The notes under the pieces: generated by a model
What the model saw: the letters and a program-made list of their open reading frames with translations, nothing else
Told to the model about the DNA's origin: nothing
Database searches by the model: none
Shown here: piece by piece, positions 12,534-27,270 of the stretch
Position numbering within the stretch: position 1 is the stretch's first letter
Layout: the number at the start of each line of letters is the position of its first letter
Source: Plecoglossus altivelis
Taxonomy: Eukaryota > Chordata > Actinopteri > Osmeriformes > Plecoglossidae
NCBI GenBank assembly: GCA_036571765.1
Contig: BROE01000001.1
Span: 10,615,390 to 10,679,389 of the forward strand
Length of the DNA stretch: 64,000 nt
Reading direction: 5' to 3'
Program-made: the position numbers and the translations under genes

Positions 12534-15500
12534 TTGCCCTCTCAAAACAAAGAAGAGATCATATAATAGATCAGCACCTCTCTCTGACGGCATGAAAGAC
12601 TGCCCCTAAGTCGCTTCGCTTGTCCTTTCATGTTGGAGGCAGACAACTGGAGCGGGCTGAGTGGGATACAGTAGGGAGGATTCTAATTGCCGCCTTTAAA
12701 CTGCATCAACTCAATACTTAGTCTTTTATTTACTGCCTGACAAAGATCTCTTCTCTGATTTCAGGGTTGTGGTGAGGATCTTCAATAATCGCGTTCACTA
12801 TGATGTCGCTGGAAAGAATAGCTCAGAGGGATGGTTTCGAGTGTTATCTGGTCCAACAATATTGTGTAATTGTATTTGTTGCAATGGACCAGTTCCTCTA
12901 TTTGCATAGTAAGTGAAACATCAGATATTGACAACGAGCCAAATCAAGTCAGTTATTTGCAGCCAGTTATACAACTCAATGCAGTGTCCCCCCCCACGTT
13001 CATCGACAGTGACGAGGGACTACTTCAAGAAACTTGTGAAGTCCCTCAAGATTTTTTTTATTTTGTGAATCAATATCTAATCTCAGTGTTTAGCTCAGTG
13101 CTTCTCAGATTTAACCAAATATTAAACATTCTGGTAGGTTTACAGGGTCCAACGTATTTTTCTAACAATTGTAAAATAAATACACTCGTATGTATATACG
13201 TGAAAAATGTCAAATCGCTCAAACCTTTCTCCGTAAAGTAGTATTCATGAGAAATAATATTTAAAGTTGTTTTAGAATACAATACACAAAAACTCATGAA
13301 AATACAAACAGTCCTGCTGGTACAGTTTGCATGCAAGATTAAACCTGGTTGCTGACATGTAACACACACACAAGCGCCAGTCAAAATATGCAGCGCCATG
13401 ACAAACGTTCACTTCTCTCGCATAAATCCAAAGAGAAGCAGCAAAGGCAGCTGCATGTTTGGACTGACTACCATACCGTGTAATGGAGTAATTACTGCTT
13501 GTCCCCCAGGTCATGAACCAGCCTATTGCCATGTTCTAGACTGGGCCGACTGGAAATGACAAACCTAGTCTGCCTGCTTCAGCCCAGCTAAAAACGACTT
13601 CACCTGTCACAACAGTTCCCTCTAAAAGAGGGAATGGAACATATTCAGTATGACCTTCAAGTGCTGCAATTAACTATGCTGTGAAAATTCAGCCTTGCAC
13701 GATATATCACAGAGAGAGGATACATGCTGTGTCTAAGAAAGAAGAAAATTCGGATGATGAAGTATTATCAGTGAACGACCGTTACCTGAGTCAGTAATGA
13801 TGAAAATGACTATTTGATCCCTCTGAATTATGATTCATCTTAATTTGTGCTTAATAGAAATTATCTCATTAAATACTAAAACTGTGACCATAAAATTTGA
13901 GTAGAGGATAAGGAGTTCACGCTGTCATTCACTATCCTAACTGTGTGGTGATGACAGGCTAGCTAGGCTGAGCGTGGGTTGATAGCAATCGACTCCCAGC
14001 CACTCCTCTCTGCCATGAGTTTCTTCAACCTTCAAATATTTTCTTTAAGGTAAAGGTCTCAAGCTGCTTTGTTCACTTTTATGTACTCCTACATCAAAGT
14101 ACACCGCGGGTTCTGGTAGAAAGACAAGCAGCAGATACATAATGCGAGCCAGTGCGTTTCTCCGTTGGAGCGAGACTCTACTCTTGAGCAATGTTGTCAC
14201 TCTACATTCCATCCCGCGTGACTCTAAGAGACCTGAGAGGACCTTGGGAACGTCGATGCCAGTCTTACATCCCACCAACGCTGCTTCTGGATAACAAGAA
14301 CGCTGATTTCCGCCCCCCCCCCTTCTCTTTACCCCTCTCTCGTTTTTTGAAATTCGAGAACCCCATCTGCTCTCGTGACCGCGCGCTGGCCCACGGACTC
14401 ACCTCCATCTTTCTCCTCTATCTATATCTTTCACCGAACTTGCTGTCCCTCGCTCTCTTTACTTACACCCTCTCTTCCTATAATGTCTTATCCCATCTTT
14501 CCCTCTGTCCCTCCGCTCATAGACGGTGTGAGCCCCCTTATTCTGCTCTGTATTTATTGGGCCTTTCCAAACAAGCCTTCTGGTGGTGCAGGGGTGGTCA
14601 GACCATGCCTCTTTGTCCCTCCGCTTCCTGTGTGAGTCATCACAGCATTGTGGCACACTCAACAAGTGGCTCATTACCCCACACGCATGTTGAAACACAC
14701 GTCCTGCCTGAAATGGAGACCAGCACCAAACGTTTGCCTGGGGATTTACTGTATTATTTCCCTCAGTCTACTGTGCAGATGTGTTATGGATGATGTGCCT
14801 GCGGTCAAATATCCAACCTTCCCAAATGAGTCTTTTTGTTGTTGTTGTTTTGTTTTTTAGTCCATTTTTCCGGAGGGGGGGAGTGTACTTTGGCAAGATG
14901 GGGGCTAGGGAGGGGGGGTGAGGGCAAGGGGTTGTCTTTGGCACCCACATATCCCAGAAGAGCTTGTGTCTGTGAGTCATTCACCTTGAACGCACGCATA
15001 GCTGGAGTTTGAGTCACTGGGGGTTACGCCCTTCAACAACCACTCAACCTGTTTTCTCTGTGTCCCGTTCACACAAAGCTCATTTTTTCAGGCATCATTC
15101 ACACGCTCAAAGTCACTGAGACTTTCTGCTATGAAAATATAAGGTGAATGGGGCCTTTCTTAGGTTTCCATTTGACCGTGTTTGCTATAGTGTTATTAAA
15201 CATAATTCATCAAATAGTGGTTGTAAAAGAAAGAATGTGCATTTCAGATCAAACAATATCTTACATTCGATCAACTAGAACGTGACAATGAAGTCAATGA
15301 AGTCAAGTCAAGTCATTACAAATGCACGTTCTATTTTAAAATGGATTTCTTTAAGAGCTCCTCCACCCCATGGCTAAGCGCAGGACACAGTGAGGGCAGA
15401 ACTCGATGTGTCTCGGATTTCAGTTTCTGTTAACAGACAACACCTTCGCATCATTAATGACATGTGAATCCACAGGGAGAGAAACGATACAAACAGGGCA

Positions 15501-17800
15501 CAACCCCGACAAGCTTAGTCCAAGTCCATGAGCAGGTTCACCTGAAAACACCGTCGGAAAACCCTTTGGCATCACAATCAAACTGGAAGCTACAACAGCT
15601 TCCTCTGAACTGACGCCTTAATGTCCCTTCTCAGTATCGAAGACAGTATTCATTGATTTACAACGTTAGTGTTATGTTTTGTGCTCTGAACCTACAGCCG
15701 ATTCATTTGCTCTGGAATTCCTGTGGATCGAAACAGCACTAGACTCCAGAGACACTGGATTAAAAAACAAACTGCTCTGAAGCACAGTTTCCACATGCTG
15801 GCTATTCCAGTAACACACTGGCAGAGTGCTCCTTTTTCCGTATAATGGGCTGGGAGGAAGGACAGACATGTTACAAAGTGATTAAAGGTGTGGACAAGCT
15901 GGTGATGAATAACTGCTTTTAAAGTCTCTGTCACAAACCCTTCATTTGTCTTTCTTTAGTTTTACTGACAGTTCTATTGGACAAAATGACAGTTGGTGTT
16001 ATAAAAATAATGAGAACATTTGGAGACTTCGGTTTCCAAAAATTGTAGGTGATAAATTGAAGTTGAAAGCAATGTTTTGGCAACTGGAACCGGTAAAAGC
16101 ATTTCAGAACCTAAAAATACATATTTGGGGCTTTGATGTACTATACATAATTTAAAAGTAAAAAACATTGACTATAAATAGGGGTTTGAAATTCTAACAA
16201 TGTGGTTCTTTGTAATATCTCTCAATTTAGGGAATCATATGATTTTGAATCACTCAATCTGGGTAACCAACTTACACAACCTACTCATCACTTATTCCAT
16301 ACAAGTATACAGTCAAGCCAAAGACCAATGTTGTTGTCTGACTACAGCTTTCCTCTTCACACATGCAAAATTGGGTGTATTTATAGGGCCTGGGAACTCT
16401 AGCAGTGCTCTGCACATCAGTTGACTAAGTGGGTTAAAATACAAAATATGTAGTCACAAGACTTTGGTCGTCTAGCACACTGAGCTAAAGCCAACACTGT
16501 ACACATTGGATTTGAAGGGGAGTTTCGCAGTTTAAATTCTGGTCATTCCCGCTTCAAAGGCATAGTCATGGTCACAGATATTTATTTCAAAGCTTGCAGC
16601 TTAGATCTTCTTTACAATGTGGGTATATACACACACATACGTACACACGCATGTACACACATGTACAGCACAGAGTATAAACAGAAGGAATGTGTCTCAG
16701 AACAGATATGGTGTAAGCCCAGTCTGTCCAAAGCCCTTTGAATCTTTGCATTGAGAGCAGACACAACATGAGTTGAAAAAGGACAAGCGTTAACATGCAG
16801 TTGTAATAGTAACCATATCTGAGCCTGTCAGGACCAATGCTGCCAGATGAAGAGTGTGTGGACACCAGGGACTAGGCCCAGCGTTTGGTCCCATCTCTGG
16901 GATAGCTCTTGTCTACCTCCCCCTTAACGAAGGCTGACTTGGGGAGGAGAGCCAGTGTCTGGTTAGTGTTACCCCCTGGAGCTGCACAGAATTCATGAAA
17001 CTATGCAAATAAATTCAAATTGTCCTGAGACTTCGCCCCAAGTGGATGGATGGAGAGTTCGATGGACTAAAGGATGAATCGGTGGACGAATCAATTGGAG
17101 TCTTTGCAAAAATGAAGACACTTCTCATTTCTTGACCATGACAGATGGAGCCCCTTCGCTCTCTCGCCTTTAATGAAACAGGACACGACATCTCAGCTCA
17201 TCCATCTTCACAACCCTCACCGACGATAACATTTCTCATATCGATGTCTGGCTCCGTGCGCCATCTGCATCCACCCACCTCATAACAATCTGTTTATACT
17301 CACACAGAATGTGCCTGGGTCCATTGCGGCAAATCGCAAACACACCCTCTGAATCCAACAGCTCCCCTGGAGCCTTCAGCCTCCAATCGGAGCCTTGCAT
17401 CTTAACCTCTATTTCACTTCATCTGTCTTGGAAGACTCCGTGGCTCCTTGATCCCCCTCTCCAGACCACAAGGATGAGTCACTGGGAAACGAACTGAGGA
17501 CAGCAACCCAACATTAAGTCCCGGGGAATGTTCTGGGGTTGGAAACCAAGGAGACGGAGCTGGCGAATGAGGCTGTGCTACGCGAGACACGGTTCAGGGA
17601 GAACTCTGGAACAATAAAGCCAGGCTGTCAGATGAGCACGGTGGTCCACCATGGCTGTCTCCGCTTGGAGCAGGATGTCAGAATTCCATGCCAGAAATCT
17701 GGGAGAGGCTGACAACAACAGCAACGTTATTTTCACATTTGTCAGAAATGACTTATTGCCATTTTCATGGGTTTGCTGACGAATGCTGTAACGAAAGATA

Positions 17801-18005
17801 AGAGGAAGAGAGAGAGAGAGAGCGAACAAGAGAGAGAGAGAGCGAACAAGAGAGAGAGAGAAATTGATACGTAAATAGAGCAAGAGGCAGGGACAGAGAG
17901 ATGGAGAGATAAAGGACCCGACTGAGAATGAAAGACAGAGAGAGAGAGACAGAGAGAGAAAGAGAGAGACAGAGAGAGAAAGAGAGAGAGAGAGAAAGAG
18001 AGACC
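17801..18005 (+). repeat. Long GA polypurine tract
   Basis: About 200 bases of imperfect (GA)n with AAC, CAG and AAAG interruptions; near-mirror symmetric polypurine, so a possible triplex former. It is followed by a (CCA)n run at 18045-18078. Confidence 0.9.
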
Positions 18006-20259
18006 CTTGCTAACCACATGAAAGCCTCCCCCAAGCCCTCCTCCCCACCACCGCCACCACCACCACCACCACCACCATCGGTCACCTTAATTCCAACTGA
18101 CACTCAGAGACAAGCAAGTCATCGTCACAATGAGAAGACAATTTAGGAACATTTTATTTGATCAACTTTTCTTTTACTTGGCAGGTTGATTGATAACCCA
18201 TGCTAATTATCAAACTGTCCAACCCTGCAGAACATCGACGTAAATAGCATAAAGTAGCATAACCTGACATGATGTAACATAATTGAAAATAATTCAAAAC
18301 AACTGCGCGCAGCTCAACTGAAAGAACACAATGTGAAGTAGAACAAAATACTGCATAATGTCAAAAAAAGAGAGAAGGACTACAAATAGATCGTGTCACG
18401 TAATGCAGTGGCGTACAATCAACCTAGCTTAAAACATCATTCACAACATTCTTTTGTCACACCTACTGCTGTGTCTGAATATACACCAAAAGACAGTGTT
18501 TACCTTTACAGAGGAGATGTCACTGCTGCTGGAAGCAGCACACAGGCCGCTCAGCTGGTCAAACACCCAAAAGAAAAGAGCGTGACATGATTAATAGATC
18601 AGACTAAAAGGATTGTGGTATCAAAGTATTGACGTTCGTTATAAACAAAAGTGAACTCTGGAATCAGTTAAAGGTTGACAAAACTGGTCTAGTATTTCGA
18701 AAATACTCAATGTTTACGCTGACCGATTGAGCTCTATGATAACTTGGTTTGCTGCATAATCTGCCTCAATGACTTTAGGGAGGTTCAGGTCAGACTTTGC
18801 AGAAGGCTTCTCGCAGTCCGGGATCGACGACATCACTCACATCTCCACTGTCTCCAAGCCTGCTGCTCTTTCAGTCTCTATCAGCCTGTGTATCGGCCTC
18901 TTTGTCCGTGATGTTGAGTTCCTTACCAGACCACAGAAGAAGAGGCTAGCAGCATGGCTGTACAGTGGCTGGGGTCAGCTGAGGTAGCCAGGGGGGCCGG
19001 ACAGAGGCTGACCGTAAGAGAGGATGTAGGTCTCACGCCACACCATCTGGCTCTCATCAAACACAGCCCCGCCTGCTGGATACAGACACCAGCTGGTCGC
19101 CCTGCCAGACCAGAACAGACCCACACACTCATGCACTAGACATGGCGGGGACACTGGGAAACAAGTCAGATGGCAGCTGGGAATCAAAAGGAGCTCCATA
19201 ACTTCAAAACAAGGCGTTTGACAAAGCTGGAATCGAAATTCAACTCGTTGTCTGCTCCTGTACGATCGATAAAGTGTTTGGATTCAAAGATAGGGCAAGA
19301 GACGACCGTGTGTGTAGGTGCCTGGGTGGCCGTTCTTGGTCTGCTCGAGGCCAGGTTTGGTTGCGGTGCGGCCAGGGCTGTGGTCTGGGCCATGGTCCGG
19401 ACTGGACTGGAGACAGAGGCCACAACAATAGGGAACTTTGCACGTCACACAGCCAGGCAGGCTTGCTGTAGACAGCGCTGCTTGTCCCAAGGCTCTGACC
19501 CCTGCTGGCTGTCTATTTTGTCTATCTGGTTCTTTCGATGAATAAACAGGAAATGATGTTCTGTTTACGTTTCCCTCAACGTACAGCAGAGGACATCCAA
19601 AAAGAACATCTTATTTGTACCTGCTTCTCTACACATGTAAAGTACACAGCTGCAGGCTGAAAGTCAAGGCACCACAGCATTCGGCTCCGAGAAAAAAGAA
19701 ACAGGATTTATGCAAGAATACCTTTTTTAAATTTCAGTTCGGACATCTCCAGTCAGAACATGCTTTGTATTGGAATAATCAGCATGGATTGGCAAGATGA
19801 TTATTTAAAGTATGGTGTGACTGGGGCTGGAAAATTAAATCAAGAGACATAGTCTACCCGCTTATATAAGTTTTAGGCACAATGAGAGAAAGTACACTGT
19901 CTAACATCCTTTATTCTCTTGAGGAGAATCTCTTCAGAAGCCAAACGCACGCTTCAGGGAGACATGGGCAGTGACTCATACGCGCCACATCTGCCATGTT
20001 GGAGTTTGTCATTTGTAATGAATTAGAAAAGGGAAGCAATCCGTCTCTGTTCTTGTACCGACAATAATTAATCTCTCCATGGTTGACATAATGAGAGAAC
20101 ATGTCTGTGAGTTAGTGGACTAATATGATAATGTGTCTAAAAGAACAGAGTGTGAGACGCAATATAAAACAGCCAGTGCACCACAGTGGGCCACAATAAT
20201 ATAGTACAACTTTGGGTGTAGTAACAAGCTGTAAGCCATCCTCCTATCTGTTGTTTGTA

Positions 20260-20370
20260 ATATATATAGATATCTATATAGATAGATAGATATTTATATA
20301 GATATATATCTATATAGATATATAGATATCTATAGATATCTATATATTATAGATATAGATAGATATAGAT

Positions 20371-20405
<35 letters not shown>
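20260..20405. repeat. GATA/TATC microsatellite with inverted symmetry
   Basis: Starts as alternating TATATA/GATATC blocks that read nearly the same on both strands (20260-20345) and ends in a run of GATA units (about 20365-20405). The first half is strongly self-complementary. Confidence 0.9.
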
Positions 20406-23146
20406 TTGGAATTGTTATTATTCATTAGGAACATTATTAGAAAGTTGATAAAATACATATTTTTGACTGAAATGAAAGATAATGTGGAAACTAATTTGAA
20501 ACATTACAAAAACAAAAACAGTCATGTACACTCTGGTAGGTTTGATTAGGTCTAGGTTAATGTCAGATACAAAATGCTATGTAATCACTCAAAAGTGACG
20601 TTGTGAAACTGTTGCCCTAATGCCCTTTTCCCGTATGTTGCCCTGACGTTTATTTGAGGAAGCAAATGTTACAATGGTACTAGTCTGTCACCAAGTCAAA
20701 GGTACCCGGGTCCAAGTTGAAGTTTGCTGACCCATACCGTGCACGTTCAGCAAAGTCTTTTCAGCGCCACAGAAGCCCTCCAATGAAAAATGTTGTTAGC
20801 ATTTTCCACCGACATTCTTTTCTACACTATTAGACTTGCAACAAAAGAGCGGGTTAGTCAGTGTAGTGTCCGTATGGCTGGCGATAATTAGACCACATTT
20901 ACTAATCATCCCCACATTGTTGAAACTTGTAGTGGCTTCGTTCGGTGTTTTTCTAAAACGTTGTGAGTGGTGATGATAATTCATATGATAACGGCAATGT
21001 TTACATTCGATGTCCTGCCAACATTTTGGATTTACAAACCTGGAAGTGTATGCGAACTCTACTGTTACATCAGTAGATATAAGAAATATTGCAGTCGCGT
21101 GTGAATAAATCGATTTGTGTTTGTATAAAAACATTTGTTTAAAAAAAAAAGTACAAACACAAACTATGATTTTAGTGTTATCCATTTTATAAGATCCGTT
21201 TTTTTAAAAGTTTTTTTTTTTTAAGGAAATGAAGATGTGGATTCAGCGAATATGTATCAACCACAGACTTATTTTGGATTTATAAATTAGGAATACACAA
21301 GAGGAGAATGGAAAATTACCAGATCACTTAACATCTGATAATCAAACACTAAACAGCAACACACCAATGGAGTATTTAAAAGAAAAACACGACATTTGCG
21401 CACAATCTCTTTAACTCTTTTAGGAAGAAAAAAAAGAAAAGAAAAAGATTCACAACCTCCTTTAAAATGTTGGAGCCCTTTTCTGAATGACAAAGATCAT
21501 TTGCTTGTCAATCCCCCCAAAAATAAGACTGCGCTTAAGCAAGCGTCTGGAGATCTGTGGTAGGGCCCTGCTGCAGAAACACATGAGCCACCGTGTAAGT
21601 GCTTCCATATTGCCAGATTTACCTTGAAGTTCGATTTCTACATTTGACCTCTGGCTCACAATACACAAGATGCCATTACACGTTAGAGAACCTAATATAT
21701 ACATGTGATATGTAAAGTCTGTTGAAATGTTTTTTTCTGTGTTCATCCAAATTCTATCCGAAAATCAAAGTGTATGAGCGAGTAGCGATTTAAGATCAAA
21801 TTCTCATTTATATCAAAATATGTATTTCTTTTACAGATGGTAAATCTAAGCAAGCTGCCAACTAAGTCTTAATTAGTCAGAATAAATTGACCCCGAAAAG
21901 ATGCAGATGTGCATGATGAAGAAAATGAAAGAAAGAGAAAGAAACTCTTACTGAACTGAATATCTGATGTTGGCGGGCAGACTCCATCTAGGTCTTTGGC
22001 ATGCAACTTCAGAGTGGCCTAATGCTAGCCATTAAAATGAAATTAGGGGCCCACGTGACCGCATTCACTTGATCTACCAGCTAGCCAGTTACCCCGTCTT
22101 CTGTTAAAACCCCCACTCACTTTTCAAACTTCAAAGCTTCGTCATCGGAGACCAAGCTTAGATTAATCCTTAATTGGGAGCAGGAATCAATTGGTTGTGT
22201 GCCTGCCAGCCCCCCCGTTCCTCACAAAAAAAAGGTCTCTGGCTCTCGTTTTTGTTTTATTTTATTTTAGTTTTTTTACTGGTTCGTGATTTAATTTCAT
22301 AAGCGAGGCGCAAGGTATCCAAGTGACACGTTGGAAATGGTTCCTTGTAGAAAAGCAGATGGTGGTGGCGTGGCGTGCGCTGCGGGCCCCTGACAGGGAT
22401 TACTGGGACTGGCTGACACAGTAGCCGCATGGCCCCCAAACCCCCAGGTTTGAGTGGTGGAACACTCAAACGATGATGTCATCGTGCAGCCCAGACAGTG
22501 CCTAGAACTGAAAAGTTACATAGTAACTGGTCCAAAGTGATTAAAAAAAAATTAAATATAGACAGCGTGCTGTGGTAATGTTATGGTTCAAAACGGTAAT
22601 GCATTTCCTGCAAAGAAGACCTTGTCTGTATAATGACATATTGGCTCTGAAACAAAAATAGAATAACTATACTTTATAACAGAAGACCTAATGATAAAAT
22701 AACATAATCAACAATTTTACCTGTTGATGGTCCATAGGTTAAATGGAGGTATTTGGAAGACAACTGCCATACAGTTTACTTTGGCATGCTTTGAAACAAG
22801 GTGTTGAAAGCTTAAAACCTCAGTGAAAAAAATAACATATACATTTCAACATGGGTGTTTTAACAAAACAAAAGTTCTTCCAACTAATTATCACGTAGGA
22901 GGACAGTTTGTTATAGGGAGTGAAAGACGCCCGTGACATCACTGTCAATCTGGTCTCGAACGCATATCGCATGAATCAGGAACAGTGCTGCGATGCGAGG
23001 TCTCAAAGACAGACGCTTTCTCTTTTTCAGATGACATTTGAACAAAGAACATGGTTGTCTGGGGCGTTCTTCTTTGCGACGGCTGAACTGACACTGGCCA
23101 AATCCACCGCCTACACAGGGTGGGGTCTCGCTGGGATGACTCATAA

Positions 23147-23306
23147 ATACACACACAAACACACACACACACACACATAAATACACACACATATGCACAC
23201 ACATACACATGAATACACACACATTCACACACAAATACACACATACACTCACATATGCATGCATTTACGTACGCACATGCTCGCACACACACACACACAC
23301 ACACAT
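23147..23306 (+). repeat. CA microsatellite cluster
   Basis: Compound (CA)n with ATA, CAT and ACG interruptions over about 160 bases; perfect blocks at about 23160-23178 and 23286-23304. Confidence 0.9.
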
Positions 23307-26113
23307 TCATGCGTGAGTTGCTCCTTGGCGTTTCTAAGCAGTGCGAGACCCAGGTGAAAGTCTTTGCTGTAGGGCTGCCTGTCTGGCTGTCTCATGTCAT
23401 TGATAGGGAGTGTGCAGGTTTCTCTGTTTTCCCTTGCTGTCTGGCTAACCAGCCAGACCAAATAATAGGTTTATAGTGTGTTTCTAGACCCCTCCTTTGT
23501 CATATAGTCTTTACACAGCTTCTCAACAGGCTTGGTTGCAGTTATAGTTTGGTGTCCGGTCAGTTACAGATTTCCAAGTGTAATATTTGTCTGTAGGATA
23601 AATAAAAAGATTGTGACAGATGTTTTCCGCATAGTAAGACTTTCCTGAAACATCTTCATGGAGGAAAACTATGGGGAGGTTCTGAGCTGGTTCACACTGT
23701 GTATTCTGTGTACTCTGTCAAGGATTTTTAAAAATCGTGTAATTTAATATGCATCCCTTGTTAAGCATGGATACTGTCATTGGGGAATGAAAGAAAAGGG
23801 AGTTTAAATATGCATCAGGACATTATGTGAATTTGAATGTGTTGATAATGTGTTGATAACCGTTGTTCCTAAGCAACATGACTTGGACATAGAAAGCAAA
23901 CATCCAACTTCAGTGCTGCTTGTTATCACGGCTCTATCTTTGGTTTCGACGGCCATTTGTCAATGATTAGTAATCTTGGAAAAAAACTACTTTTTAAATA
24001 GGAATGTACTTTGACTTTCTGTGATAGTGCTCCATTGAAAATAGGAATCTCATTTCCAACCTTCACAACCAACAACATCCGACATGTTGATCTCACGGGA
24101 GGATATTCCTTATTTCCCCCAGACTTGCCGTAAAATAACAATGAATTCCACATAATCACCGAAAATAAGATAGCTCAAATGATATCAAAAGGAGCCTCCG
24201 AACATGCTCTGCTAATGGTGTGTTTGTAAAGATGCAGAGTGAGGACTGTATGGCCGTCTGGCCTGCTCACATAGGAACGAAAAGCATCTGTTAACTATCA
24301 CTCTGAGACTCAGCGAACCCTCAACCAGCAGAGCCATGCCGTCCATTTCCACTAGCATACATAAATGTACACACACAGACACACACGCACCCACACACAC
24401 AAACTGATTACTTGGGCCCACCATACACCTACATTATCTTTTAAAATAAGACCCTCTGCTCTGTGGAGTAAACATCCTCAAATGACCGCCTCGCTGCATC
24501 CTCATCTCTCTATTTCAAAACCGAGCCTACTACATAGTTATTAAGATTTGGGGGGAGCACAAACCAGAAGTTTCCTCCCGCCTCTCGTGTTATTTATGGA
24601 AAACTGCCCTCCTCTCTACGTTGCTGGTCTGGGTGTGGTTTACACCAACAAAAAAAAAAAAACTTGTGTGAATGATGTAGGCTAGGCCGCTGGCTCTCAG
24701 CCTGTAGAAATGGGAGGAGGAGCAAACTGGTTGGAGCAGAGCAGGAGTAGGAGATTGGGGTTGGAGTTGGGGTTGGGCTGGAGCTATAGAGAGAGCCTGT
24801 AGGAGCTGTGGTATTGTCTCTTTTGGGCAGCACTGCTTTTAGGATCATCTCACTGTTGGCTTATAAAGAATCTGGCCTTTGAGACTATCACCAAAGACAG
24901 CCGGCAGTACTTGTGAGTGAGTAAGAGAAAACCTTTCCTAAATTGTGTTGCAAGTTTGAGCTAATTCTGAAGGTAAATTGAAAGCGTGCTCTACGATGCT
25001 TTTAGTCCACTCGAAAATGTGACGTGAAATTCGATTTGAGACCTTTTGATTTGGAATGTTTCTGTAATACTTCGATTGCTTAAAGCACTTTAACATGAGG
25101 AAGTGATTTGGGTCTCCCAAAAAAGCGTTTGGCCTTAGTTTTCACCTGTATTTCCTTAGTATTCACGCAATAGGAATGAATGAAAAAGTAATTATTTCAA
25201 GTGATCTAAGCTTAGTTTCCGATAACTGTAGTGTGAATGCAAAAGGTCAATATACAACTTTGTCACCAAAGTTCATGTTCATCTGTATACAGATCAACTT
25301 CACATTTAGAAAATACGTTTAAAAAAAGAAAGGGGCAACCACACTCATTCAATGGAAATCAATTGCACAGAAGAATATTCAACAGTTTTACAGAGCACAA
25401 CTTAACGCCTGCACAATTTTTTTTTACAGCACTTTGTTCTTGCACTAAAAGCATTAGAAGTTTTTTATAAGAAAGCTCTTAAACATAATTTATTATATAA
25501 TGTTAGAACCATTTATAAACCATCCATCCACTATTGGTCCAAAAATGTTTTAACTTTTGATGAAATGAAAATGGTGTTCCCCCCAAAAGAATGGTACTCT
25601 AAATTAATACATGACACATTTTAATCTTTTTTTTGTGTGCCTTTTTCATTCAGAAGGTTACTCTGTTTGTGGGTCTACTCAATTATAGATGGATCCAGTC
25701 CAGGACTTGTTCCCAACATCTTGTGTACTTTCAGAGACATGCAGGCGTATGGACGCCTAAACAGGGACTCACATGACCTCTCCATGCTTGTTCATATGAG
25801 ATAGCATGAGTCATAGGCGTATGTCTTCATAGCTGTAAAACTGCTTTGCATCGACCACAGACATCTATACTGACAGAATCCATTGTCTGTGTTTATCGTC
25901 ATGTGCATACTGTAAACATGGCATTATTAGTAGCAGTGTTGATACCCGCACAGCAGTTAGTTACTTATAAATGTCAACGCCAGCTCTTCATTGACCAACG
26001 AATCGTTTGTGGGAGGTTGAGACAGAGAGAATAATGCACTGAATGAAAGAAAATACAGTATATCAACAGGAATAAATATAGCCTGAGAACAGGGCCCTCT
26101 TGTCACTGGCCAC

Positions 26114-26115
<2 letters not shown>

Positions 26116-26181
<66 letters not shown>

Positions 26182-26183
26182 CT
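26116..26183 (+). repeat. TC microsatellite
   Basis: Nearly perfect (TC)n with a single TATC break and two TTTC units. Confidence 0.92.
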
Positions 26184-27080
26184 TCTGCTTCTCTTCATCT
26201 CTGGCTGAACGCTGGCACAGCCAGGGGAAGGAAGCAGCGTTTTCCACCTGACATCACTCAGTGATTAGGACATCTCTAAAGCTCTCCTGTAACGTGCACA
26301 CTGCGAACGCAGGCTCAGTGACTCTATATCTCCACCGCAGTACAAGTCTGCTCTTGGTCTTATCCCTCTTCTGGCTAGTCCGATAAATACAGATGATATT
26401 ATCCAGCTAATCCCATTGGAATGAGTGAGTGAGTGTGTGTGTGTGTGGCAGAAGGCAGAGCACATATGGAAAAAGAGAGGGGGCAGGAGATGCACAAGAG
26501 AGAAGAAAATCAAAGATGAAAGGCCAATTATAGGCAAGAAACGAGTGTGAGAGGTTTTGTTCTCTCAGTCTTGTTTACAGGAAGTCGTCTAAAGCCCAAC
26601 AGATGGGCGCATTCACAGAACTACTTTTTATTGCATTTTTCCAAGACCCATAAAGTCGCCAAACTCTGCCTACCTTCGTTTATGTGTGGGAACGCATGAT
26701 TGCTGCTACTTGTCTCATCTCATTGGCTCTCATGAAAGTAGACAAGGCAGAGGACCATGTGGGTTGCACACGGCTGGGCTAAATGCCTACACTCGCTCTC
26801 ATGTTGATTATAAGCTATTTTTATGTTTGTCAAATGTGTTTCAGTTCGTCTGCAGCCTATCTTTACGATGATTTCTGTTTGTTGAGTTGTGTTTGCCAGG
26901 GCTTTGAAAACACTCTCACCTCACGCAACACCCAATTGTGAAAACATGAAACCACTCATCTCTTTAACTACTGTGCTCTTTAATAATATTTCAGATTTAG
27001 AGGTTTTATCCATTCATCTTTCTTAAGGATGAGCATTCTAACTGACTCTCAATGGGGATATCGAGTCAGAGGATGTTTGG

Positions 27081-27270
27081 TTCTAGCCAGTCCCAGTCAG
27101 TCCTAGCCAGTTCTAGTCAACCCTAGCCATTTGTAGCCAGTCCTAGCCAGTCCTAATGAGTCCTAGCCAGTCCTAACCAGTCCACGTCAGTCCTAGCCAG
27201 TCCTAACCAGTCCTAGTCAGTCTTGGCCAGTCCTAGTCAGTACTAGTGAGTTCTAGCCAGTCCTATTCAG
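27081..27270 (+). repeat. 10-bp tandem repeat array
   Basis: About nineteen copies of a 10-bp unit close to GTCCTAGCCA, with point variants (for example GTCCTAATGA, GTCCTAACCA, GTCTTGGCCA). The register is kept across the whole array with almost no length change. Confidence 0.88.

Larger units (their letters stand above)
8901..20259. other. Spacer between kiss1rb and kif2c, left part
   Basis: Eleven kilobases with no recognisable coding exon, RNA gene or intact mobile element on either strand. Longer open frames here are low-complexity translations of GA, CA or G tracts. Repeats listed separately include GA tracts at 9893, 10781 and 17801, a G-rich run at 11400 and a CA tract at 12441. A cytosine run at about 14310-14319 and a Thr/Pro-type CCA run at 18045-18078 are also present. 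Diverged transposon remnants may be there but I could not identify any by eye. Confidence 0.5.
20406..27080. other. Spacer between kiss1rb and kif2c, middle part
   Basis: No gene recognised. Homopolymer A and T runs lie at about 21140-21230, CA arrays at 23147, a poly-A run at about 24648, and a TC array at 26116. Open frames are short and carry no domain I recognise. Confidence 0.5.

Noticed and set aside
18769..18987. Possible 72-codon exon (non-repetitive peptide)
   Set aside because: Composition is plausible, but no domain, no matching splice-linked frame nearby and no start evidence; left unannotated.
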